Shown: piece after piece, positions 40,301 to 51,000 of the stretch
Layout of the letters: each line of letters begins with the position of its first letter
How positions within the stretch are numbered: position 1 is the first letter of the stretch
Made by a program: the position numbers and the translations under genes
The notes under the pieces: model-generated
Told to the model about the DNA's origin: nothing
Databases searched by the model: none
Seen by the model: the letters and a program-made list of their open reading frames with translations, nothing else
Assembly (NCBI GenBank): GCA_029339505.1
Contig: JAQISU010000155.1
Span: 18,122,001-18,186,000 of the forward strand
Direction of reading: 5' to 3'
Origin: Unio delphinus
Lineage: Eukaryota; Mollusca; Bivalvia; Unionida; Unionidae
DNA: 64,000 nt

Positions 40301-43300
40301 TCCGTTAATAACGGTTATAGTATTATCGAATTAATAATATGCTGAATTTTTTAATCTGTGCTTTGTTCTCTTCTTTTGTCGTTTCAGTAGCAAAGTCGAC
40401 AACGAAGGCATGAATGGCAAAATGGGTGTTGGCAATGTGGAAATGGAGGAAATTATGTTGACATGGTTTAGGCTGCCCAGTGGATGTAAATTTCACCGCA
40501 GGTCCGTGCATGGCTTTCGGGCCTGTAAGTCCGGACGCATGGAGTCTAGGCTGGATCAATTGGATCCATTTTATTATGCACTTTCGCCGGCCGGCCAGCC
40601 AGCCGACACCGTCAGTTCAGCCGGCACTTCAGCAGGCACCAACCGGCACTAGCCATACATCCGGCACCGTCCGTTCAGCCCAAATGGCACCGGACGGCCA
40701 GCCGACCTTCCAGCTGGCATCAACAGGCACCGGCCGTTCAGCCCAAATGGCACCGGCCGGCCAGCCGACCTTCCAGCCTGCATCAACAGGCACCGGCCGT
40801 CCACCCGGCAACGACCGTTCAGCCCAAATGGCACCGGTCGTCCAGCCGACCTTCCAGCCGGCATCAACCGGCACCGGCTGTCCATCCGACAACGACCGTT
40901 CAGCCCAAATGGCACCGGTCGTCCAGCCGACCTTCCAGCCTGCATCAACAGGCACCGGCCGTCCACCCGGCAACGACCGTTCAGACCAAATGGTACCGGT
41001 CGTCCAGTCGACCTTCCAGCCGGCATCAACCGGCACCGGCCGTCCATCCGGCAACGACCGTTCAGCCCAAATGGCACCGGTCGTCCAGCCGACCTTCCAG
41101 CCGGCATCAACCTATGCAGGCCGTCCATCCGGCAACGACCGTTCAGCCCAAATGGCATCGGTCGTCCAGCCAACCTTCCAGCCGGCATCAACCTGCACCG
41201 GCCGTCCATCCGGCAACGACCGTTCAGCCCAAATGGTACCGGTCGTGCAACCGACCTTCCAGCCGGCATCAACCTGCACCGGCCGTCCATCCGGCAACGA
41301 CCGTTCAGCCCAAATGGCACCGGTCTTCCAGCCGACATCAACCTGCACCGGCTGTACATTTGATTTACGGAGATTATAGTGATGTACCCGTCAGTCAATC
41401 TGTACTACTGGTTACATATCACTACCATGAGAGAGATGTTATAGATGTATCTCCGTCCAATCAGACCATTCAAGAGGCAGGTGCCGGTCATAGCCGGACC
41501 TTCGCCGACATTCCGGCCGACCATATACCAGACAAATCAGTCGGTATCGCCGGTGTACACCTCCCGTCACGTCAAATACGTGTCGGTGTGATTTTAAAAC
41601 AAGGGAGAATTAGTGACATTATCAGAGATGACGGAATTGAGTTATCTATGCCACTTGGTATGCGCTACCCAGATATGGCAGCTTTACCAGAACAGGACTT
41701 TCAGGCCGACCATTCGTCAGTTCAATCAGCCGTTAGTGCCGGCCGTCCATATGTTCACGGCTTCTCCACAAGGGAGATTTAGTGAAAGTGTCAATTATGA
41801 CAGAATTGCGTCATCTAGGTCACCTGGTATGCTGTACAGATATGCAAGCTATACCAGAACCAACATTCCCTCTGAGCGAATGGTAGATGGGTGCACAGTG
41901 CTGGCCGCACTACATAAGCATTATGTAATTATTATTACCTTCTAGCCGGCACCGGGCGTCCATCCGGCAATGACCGTTCAGCCATATGGCACCGGTCATC
42001 CAGCCGGCACTAACCGGCACCGGGCGTCGATCCGGCAATGACCGTTCAACCCAAATGGCACCGGTTGTCCAGCCAAGCTTCCAGCCGACACTTGCCGGCA
42101 CTGACAGTCCATCCGGCTCCGGCCGTCCAGCCCAACAGGCACCGGTCGTCCAACCGTATGGAGATTTTAGTCATATACCAGTCCGTCCGACTGTACCGCT
42201 GTACCAGCACGGGGACTTTTATCATACCGCAATCCGTACAAATCGGATTGACGAAGATTCTAGTGATGTTTCCGTCTGTCAATCCGTACTACCGGTTACA
42301 TATCACTACCATGACTCTGATGTTGGCGATGAATCTCTCGATCCAACCCGACCATTCGAGCGGTCGGTGCCGGTCATAGCTGGCCCGTCGCAGGCGTTCA
42401 GGCCAAACATATACCAATCAATTCATTTGGCATTGCCGGCCGTCCATAGGCTATCAACTCATCCACAAGGGAGAGTGAATGCCTTTTTTAGAGATGACGG
42501 AATCGAGTCATCTATGCCACCTGGTATGCATTACCCCGATATGGATGCTTTACCAGAGCAAGATTATGCACATAGTGAGTGCGATGAATCACAGGCAAAT
42601 CAGCTGTATGCAGATCCAACTATGGAACGGACTGAGTTCAGCTTCAAAGCCGCAGTGGAGGAAATTTTTAGGGTGTTAAGGCCCCTTCAGAATGCCCTCC
42701 ACCTCCTGCTGCAATTACCGACTATAGGGTTAGTGCGTCGGTCGATCTGGATGAAGGGGAAGAGATTCTATCCTTCCGCCTCCTTCCCCAGTCGACAAAA
42801 TTAAGGAAATTAATGACCATCTGTCGACACGTATAGGGGATCCAGGAAATGCTAAGGCGTTCTTTTCTGAAAGCCAAGTACCAGCGTGGTTTTCAGGTCG
42901 ATGGTACAAAACTCACTCCGATGCGTTCAATACTGAGGTCCTGGCTCGGGATAAAATAGGGCAGCAGTCCATATGTCTGCGGCATTGTCTTATAAAGTGG
43001 ACAAAACTGTGTTCAATGCCACGTCCAAGCTGGTTCGAATGTAGTTGCTACGTCTTCACTGTTAGACCTAGCCTCCCTAGCGATTTTCAGGATCGCTGAA
43101 AAATCTGGCAATGAACATGCTTGGGATTCGACGGCCCGGTTAGCTAGGGTTCTTAACAGGGCAGCTCACCATTCCATGGCCAATGCGCTGACTGCTTCTG
43201 CCAACCTAGACCTGATACGTCGTGACGCATGTCTGAAGGGCACGTCGCTTAAACCCCATCATAAGCTGGCTAGATATGACCGACGCACATTTCACGTCCC

Positions 43301-45037
43301 TATCCCACGAGTAGCGGACATTCTCCGTTGTGCTTGTCGGGACTAGGCTTATCAGTTCCATGTCATACCTTTTGGCCTAAATTTAAGCACTTGGGCTAGT
43401 ACCAAGGTTATGGGTTACGTCGTCACCCTGTTCCGCTCGACTTCATCTATTGCGTCGGCAGTATATTTGGATGACATCCTCCAGAAACATCTGTCAAGTT
43501 CTATTCTGCTCAAAGGCAGAAACGATCTTATATCACTTTACGTCATATAGGCTTTCTCGTGAACTGGATAAAGTTTGATCTCTGTCCAATCCGGATTTTG
43601 GTCCATCTGGGTGTGGAGTTTCTCCCGATCTGAATCTGGTAAGGCTTCCTCGAGTTTGCGATTATCCAGATAATTGCACTCGTAGAGTCCGTTTCCGACA
43701 GGATGCGCATTTTAGCGAGAGAGTTGCAGATCCTCGGATTATTCAATGCGGCAGCAGACTTGATCCCGATCAGCCGTCCTTTTATGCGCCCTTTACAAAG
43801 GACGTTGCTAGCGTAATTGCGCTCTTTTCAAGTCCCTTCGATCCCAGAAAACAGTCATGCTCACGCCAGAGATACAATCATTCTTGAGTCAATGGCACAA
43901 CCCCTGTAGGCTGTCCACAGGGATTACTCTGGAGATACCCCAAGGGGATAACGGTATGTTCCGCCACTAATACCTACGGTTGGGGTGCCCACCTGTTGCC
44001 GAACTTCGATACTGTCAGCGGCACGTGGGTGCCAGGGGCGAGCCCTTTCCACCTCAACCTTTCAGAAATAACGGCTGTCATCAATGCCTTTCATTTCGTT
44101 CAGGATCAACTCTTATTACAAACTGCCCTCATTATGTCAGACAACATTGTGGTGGTGCCTTGCCTCAAAACAAGGGGACACCAATCACCAGACCTGTGCA
44201 ATCTGAACTGGCAATTTCTACATTGGTTCGACAATCTCCACCTCAATGTACAATTCAGACACATTCTTGGCAGACTCAATGTCTTGGCTGACACTCTATC
44301 TAGTCATTCACACAGAATGGTCACTCCATCAATCGGACTTTCTTCCAATTGACACACTTTGGAGACGTCCGATGATTGATCTTTTGCAACAAGATGGAAT
44401 CGCAAGTTCTCCACCTTTCATCTCACAGGTTCCAGACCCAGAAGCTTGGGTCGTGGATGCTCGATCAATCACCTGGGAAGGGTTGTGGGCATTCTCCTAC
44501 CCTCCCACGGTCTTGGTACTGGAATTAATCCAGAAGTTAAGGGGTCAGAATTGTCAGATGGTTCTGATTACCCCTCTCAGATCGAACAACTCCTGGGTCT
44601 CCGATCTACTCAATCTAGGCGATAGATCTACCCAGGAAGATTACAGTCAGCACAAGTATTCACAAGCAACCGCGGCCAGGGGTGTTCCACCCCTGTCCGG
44701 ACCGTCTTTATGTTCAAGCTTGGCTCTTGTCCAGACAGCCTTGCAAGACAAACAGTTTAAATCTTTGATTGCGGAGAGAATCTCGAGAGCAAGAAGGCCC
44801 TCTACTCTGAAGGTTTACGAGGGCAAGTGGCATGTTTTCAGAGACTGGTACCATATCATTCACATTGTTCCTCTGAGTGTCACAATCCCTCAACTGGCCA
44901 ACTTTTCTCTGACTTTTCGAGGAGAAACATCTGGCTCCAGTTATTCTCAAATGTTACCGCTCCATGATATCAGACACATTCCGCCATTCTGGTACATGTG
45001 CTATCAGCCATGACAAAGATTTGTCAGATCTTTAGAC

Positions 45038-45077
<40 letters not shown>

Positions 45078-48000
45078 AATCGACTTATATCCCTCACCCT
45101 GTTTTCAAATGGAATCTGTCCTGGGTTTTAACATGACTCAATTCAGACAGTATTGAGTCTTTAACCCACGATTAGTTAAAGCTACTATCATACAAATTGG
45201 GTTTCTTGATAGCCTTAGCTTCAGCATGCAGGGTGAGCGAGTTACATGTCCTTTCTAGTGACCCGAACTCTCTTTCGTTTCGATCAGAGGGTTTGATGGT
45301 CCTCTTGACGCAGCCAGGCTTCGTAGTCCAAAATAGATTACCATACATTGCGATCAACGAGTCGTCATTAGCTCGCTTTCTTTATAGATAAGTCAGGATC
45401 AACAGCCATGTAAGATCCTGTTTGGGCACTCTAGCACCATTTCAATGCATAGAGGTGAGTCAGGTCACATACTAGCACCTCTTTCTTCTGGTGATAGCTG
45501 GGATATGAGATATCACCATTCAAGCCCTTGCTTCATGGCTGTAGTGGGTTATACGCTCGGCGTACTCTGAGAATTCGCAAATCAGTCACCTTATAGAAGC
45601 TGTTGCAGAGTCAACCTTTTACAGTTTTGTCTTCAAGTTTGTACTCGCAGAGGCAAACATTGATTCTAGTAGGTCCGGTGTTGGGCAGCCCAGACGCCCA
45701 CTAGACCCATGTGCAACAATCAGCACATCCTATTAGCTTCGCTGGATTCGCCAGATAAATTTTCGTAGGTAAGAAGATTTCAATAACTATCTTCTTAACC
45801 GCATAAAAGGGTCACATATCACGTGACCCTGGGCTGTGTTGCTGATTGAAAATTAGGAGACCGGGTTATCATTTACATGGGGAATCCAACCATCATTCCC
45901 TATAGGATACCCGGGGGTGGAGGTCGGATGCTCCGCATTCCCTCCTCCTATGACTTATTCTCCTAAAGTAATGTGATTGGGGAACGTATTCAAAAGAGAA
46001 AGCAAATTTTTTAGTAAATTATGTTTCTCCGAGAATACTTACCCAATCACATTACTAAGAAACCCTCCCAACCACCCCGCCATGCGAGCATCCTCGTGTT
46101 TTATATATCGCTCGGCTTAAAAACTAAAGAAGCGACACCTAACGGGCGGCAAGGGGAAGTAATGGGCAAGAGTTATTGCCCTTTGTCTATATGACATAGA
46201 CAGGAAAGACGAATTTTCGTCTTTTGGTAGGGCTGGATTCGCGAGGTAGCAGGCTAATATCCCCTAAAGTAATGTGATTGGGTAAGTATTCTCGGAGAAA
46301 CATAATTTACTAAAAAATTTGCTTTCCCAACAAATGTACGGCATTCTTTTTGGATATCTCCACGTGTACTCAATTATTTTTTGAGTCTTGTATGAGAAAA
46401 ATATCGCTTAAAAATTTTTTTTATTGACATAGAAAAAGTAGTTGTATGGAAATGATGTGTCAGCAGTGTGATCATAATAAATTGATCTAATATAATTATT
46501 TCGATGCAAATGTAAATTCTGCAGTTTCTCGTTTGTAACTGTTAGCGCATTTGGCTAGCAAGCTAAAAAAAAAGGAAACAAATAAGCGAGCGTGCAAACT
46601 AATTTATTTGAATAGTTGATACCATGTGTTCTAGTTTTGTAGTGTGAAATTTTTCATTTAATTCACTGTCAGATTAATTAGGATATAAATTACCAAACTT
46701 CTGTTGTTTGTTAATGATGGGACAGTGATTGGCGATGTTAAGCGAAATGCACAAAATCAGATGGCTTCTTGTAATATTATCACATTTCTGAGGCAGAAAT
46801 TGACTTCATCTTCTCGTGCTAATATTTTATGACTGTGTTTACAATGGTCACTGCGCTGATTATACCGAATATATGCTGAAGTCACGTCTTTATTGGGGTA
46901 TTGAGTAAACAAATGCTGACTGTTGATAAACAAAACTTATTAGCCCATCGGACTAATGTCATTATGATAGTTACTAGCCCGACAGGAAATCTACTAGCCA
47001 CGGGCTAGTGGACTACTGCAAATTTCGAGCCCTGTAGAGTAATCTTGTGTGGAACAAAAATTTTGGGAGAGAACATAATGGATATGATTTTGTTGTATAG
47101 GGCATATAAACAATCTTAATAAATTAATAATAATAATAATAATGCTTTAATGAAATTTATTGTATGTATTTATCAAAAACCAGTTTTAAAATGTGAAATT
47201 GTGTGCAGAAGTAAACTGTGTATTAAGGCCAGTTTTGCCTTTGTCCATAATGTTGCCACTAGTGACAGGTATTTAATAATATATTTTCTTTACAGAGAAA
47301 TGTTCAAAAAATACGAGATTTGGTGACAATGAAACCGGCAGACAGGAGAATGTTGCTGCGTACACTTAATGATGAAGAATATATGCATGTCATGAATGCG
47401 TGTCATAATTTACCTCAAGTCAAGATGATAGTAAAATCCGAAGGTAAAAAATGCTTTGCTTTGCAGCGTGGTGTTAAGTCAAGAAAATTCGTTATCAGTG
47501 GTCAAGAGTTCCATAATATTTTAGCATCATTAATTTTGAGCTGATCTGAGCAAAATCCAAGTGAACTTATCACCTGTCTCTCTGTTTATTGCAGATCATG
47601 TATTGTGCTCATATCAACAATTGCTCTTTTAAACTAATTTGGCACAGCACATCCTGGCTTTAAAATAGTACAAATGAAGCTCACTATAAATCCGAAATAG
47701 CCATTTCTAAAAATAGTGAAAACCAATTAAATGACCATGGCTTTTTCAAACACAGCGGAATTTGATCAAGCTTATACTTATTCACCCTAAAATAATAGTC
47801 ACTATTAACTTTTTTTAAAGATAAAACACTGTTAATAAGATAGATGAAAACAATTATACGACTTCTTCAAGCCAATGATAAGAAGTTTTCCAAACTTGAC
47901 AGAAAACATCCTGGCTTGAAGAACTTAAACGATGCTGATCTCCAAGTATGGTTATTGTTATGAAAAAAAGAAAAACTTTTAAATGATTTTCAAAAAATGG

Positions 48001-51000
48001 CCTACTTGAATTTTAGCAAATTTGCTAGTAAGCATTCAGGCATGAAGACCTTTTAAACCTGTAAAAATAAATATCCCAATATGCCATCAAACATGGCCAC
48101 TGTAAGCTGCAAAAAAAACCCCAACAAAAATCCTTTGAATGACTTCTGATGAAAATTATTCAGCAAAATTTCACCAGACTTTACAGTTTAGTACAAATAA
48201 TGCTGTTATACCTTCAAGTATGTTAACTACCATTACTACAATAGAAAGAAAAAAAAAGAAAAAAAATACTTTACAGTTTAGTACGTTATGCCTTCAAGTA
48301 TGTTAACTACCATTACTAAAATAGAAAGAAAAAAAAAGAAAAAAAATACTTTACAGTTTAGTACTTTATGCCTTCAAGTATGTTAACTACCGTTACTGAA
48401 ATAGAAGGAAAAAAAAAGAAGAAAAAATACTTTACAGTTTAGTATACATAATGCTGTTATGCCTTCAAGTATGTTAACTACCGTTACTGAAATAGAAGGA
48501 AAAAAAAAAAGAAGAAAAAATACTTTACAGTTTAGTACAAATAATGCTGTTAACTACCTATGATAACTACCGTTACTGAAATAGAAGGGAAAAAAAAGAA
48601 AAGAATACTTTAGTTTAGTACAAATGATGCTGTTATACCTTCAAGTATGTTAACTACCATTACTGAAATAGAAAGAAAAAAAATGAAAAACATACTTTAC
48701 AGTTTAGTACGTTATGCCTTCAAGTATGTTAACTATCATTACTAAAAATAGAGGAAGAAGAAAAAAGAAGAAAAAAAAATACTTGACAGTTTTGTCTAAT
48801 AAAACAAAAGAAGAACGATATAATGAAGATTATGAAGTTTAAAAAAAATTCTACCCCATGCAGAAAAATATGCAAGTTTTAAAAATAACTTGAGAATACA
48901 TGATTAATAGTGTTTATTAACACAAGATATTTTAATTAGTAAAAACTATATGATTTTTCTCCATTTTAAAATGGAATGCCGCTTTTCTCCTGACTTGAAT
49001 CCGACTTTTCTTGATATAGTCCATTTTTTTTAAATAATGTTCGATCAGTTTTTTCCCATTTTTAACCATTCTTTTCAGTCCCATTCCACAACAACCCTTG
49101 TAACGTATTCGCTCCATATATTAATTAGCCCATGACTCTCCTAAAGAGTATTCTGATTGGTCAAAAATTTAAATTCATCCAATGAATCTTCGTGTAAAGG
49201 AAACTGATGGCAATGGAAAGAAGAAGCGTGCTTGCAAAAAATGGTGTCACTAGCTGTTGAGAGAGACAATGACGCAAAAGTTTAGATAAAGGTTTTTAAA
49301 AAACGGAAGGGAATGGCTGGAATGAATTGTTGATGGAAATTTAGATGGTCAATTTATAAGAAAACTGAACGCTCGAGGACTGGCATTTTGTGCCCTCTGT
49401 AATATATACATTATGGAAGTCATGGTTGAAAGAGTCTGGAACCACACCTACAAATGAAGCTGCATGGAAAAAATGAAGCCCTCAGTCAGAATATGTGCAC
49501 TGCATGTTGCCAATACAAGCTGGAGCTTGAAAGGAAAACGGCTCTCGTTGAGAAGGAAAAGAAACAATAATTGCACATTGAGCCAGCAAAATCATTGGTG
49601 ACAAAAAGGAAGACTAAGGAAATCTTTCTTAAAGCCGCAAAAAGAGCTCAACTGGCATATCAACAGGTTGTGTTCAGTGGACAAAAAGACAAGTGAATAT
49701 ATGGGATTATTTGTATATAGATGATGTATTTGGGTGTTTATTTTACATATTTGTTATGAAAAGAGAAGTGTAATATGTTGGCAGCAAAAAATGCCTAATT
49801 ATTGACTGAATTACGATGTGAACACTAACATGCACATGAAATAATTTAAATACTAATAGTATTGGAGAACAAATTTATGTGACACTAAATATTGTAAAAT
49901 TATTCAAATTTTTGGTAAGTTTGTTAGTTTTTCAAATGATTATTTTGTTACATATTATGGTCACAAGTTGCAGCAATAGCAGATTTTCATGCGTGTAAAA
50001 TGCATTTTTAGTCGGGATAATCTAGGTAATCTGTCTTTTGAACCAAGACCTAAAGTTCCTTGTTTTGCTTTGCATTGTTTTGATTCCAGCAAATTGAAAC
50101 CTATTGATTCTAATCGATCCCAGCATTGCGTTCATCTGGACATGTCAGACTCAGAACTGTAGGGATATCGGTTCAAATTATTTCAAATGGATCAATTAGG
50201 GTCAGCTTCCATGGTTTGTCCTTGGGCAAGGCACTTCACTCCAAATGCTGCCCTTGGCAACAAATAATCTACAAAGAAAACCATGACCCCCACCCTCCAT
50301 TGCAGCCTGAGCCCCCCCTTACAATTACAGATGTGGAAGAGCATGCAAATCTGCTAAAGAAGTAACTGATGATTGACAGGATTTGGCACCATTATGTGTC
50401 CATGGGTATGACTTGTCTCTTGCCAGCAGATGATATTTTAGCTTCTTTACTGCTACAACAAGCCAAAAGACATGAGAAACTATTGCATTCTGCAGAATTC
50501 TTGTTTTGCTGGTATTTTAAGTTTTTAGACCCAACATGTACATGCATCAATCTGAGAAAGTAAAGATATGTATGTATTTTTCCTAATCCAGCAATGGTTA
50601 CAACAGTGTATCCCCTAGAGGTGCAAGACGGAGAGTCAAAGATCTCCTTGGTGTCAAAACTGGGGGTCAGACTGAGTAAAAAACCAACTTTGGTATCAAA
50701 ACTGTGGGTCAAATTCAAAATTTGGGGATCTCTGAAGCACAAATGAGAGTAAAGGGAAACACTGTTACAATGTGCAAAGGAAAATTATTTACTTGAAAAA
50801 TATATTCACATAATGTCCTTAGTGTTAGAGTCTATGTCATTTCAGTTCTTGATGATGAGGATACCTCCATCACAGCTGGGTCAATTGTAACAGTGACTGT
50901 TACACTGGAGAGAAAGAGCATGGGGGAAGTGTTTGAAAGAGAATTGAAAGAACTTGAGGAACATGGGTCATACAGCAATCAGAGATATATTGAAATGCAT

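Larger units (their letters stand above)
39151..46326 (+). mobile_element. DIRS-type tyrosine-recombinase retrotransposon
   Basis: Full-length by its ends. Inverted terminal repeats lie at 39170-39335 and 46118-46282 (about 99% identical). They are followed outward by unique tails of 19 bases on the left and 44 on the right. An internal complementary region at 45962-46056 is the complement of right tail joined to left tail. This is the layout known from DIRS-1, which replicates through a circular intermediate. Gene order also fits: gag-like ORFs, reverse transcriptase, RNase H, tyrosine recombinase, all on the plus strand. The pol region has many stops, so this copy is non-autonomous. It is more GC-rich than its surroundings and sits inside the CAGGG-ended element. 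Confidence 0.92.
38747..47034. mobile_element. CAGGG-ended long-inverted-repeat transposon, split by a DIRS element
   Basis: Starts CAGGGCTTGAATTT and ends with the complement of CAGGGCTCGAAATT. Flanked by a 5-bp duplication TAGAG (38742-38746 and 47035-47039). The left part (38747-39150) is an imperfect inverted copy of about 46600-47034. For example, both arms carry GAAGCCATCTGA and ATTGTAAACAC in the same order. Without the DIRS insert the element is about 1.1 kb, with no ORF. It is a fold-back type derivative, probably of a hAT-like transposon. Confidence 0.8.
37444..47295 (+). other. SEC63 intron 12 (9.9 kb, transposon nest)
   Basis: Largest complete intron. It holds SINE-A copy 2, then the long-inverted-repeat element 38747-47034 interrupted by the DIRS-type element 39151-46326. 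37444-38338 has no recognised feature apart from a G run near 37997. Confidence 0.85.
47444..50845 (+). other. SEC63 intron 13
   Basis: 3.4 kb. Contains the A-rich minisatellite 48180-48790, copy B of the 1-kb repeat, and an interspersed-repeat-like stretch at about 50205-50245 (CCTTGGGCAAGGCACTTCAC, a motif common in dispersed repeats). 47444-48170 has nothing recognised. Confidence 0.7.

Noticed and set aside
40629..41398. Long antisense ORFs (up to 249 codons) in the DIRS element
   Set aside because: They are mirror frames of the 81-bp coding repeat. The conserved DIRS domains all read on the plus strand.
47320..47544. Read-through end of SEC63 at 47544
   Set aside because: The frame past 47443 has no Sec63 similarity. 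A GTAAAA donor at 47444 and exon 14 continue the conserved protein exactly.
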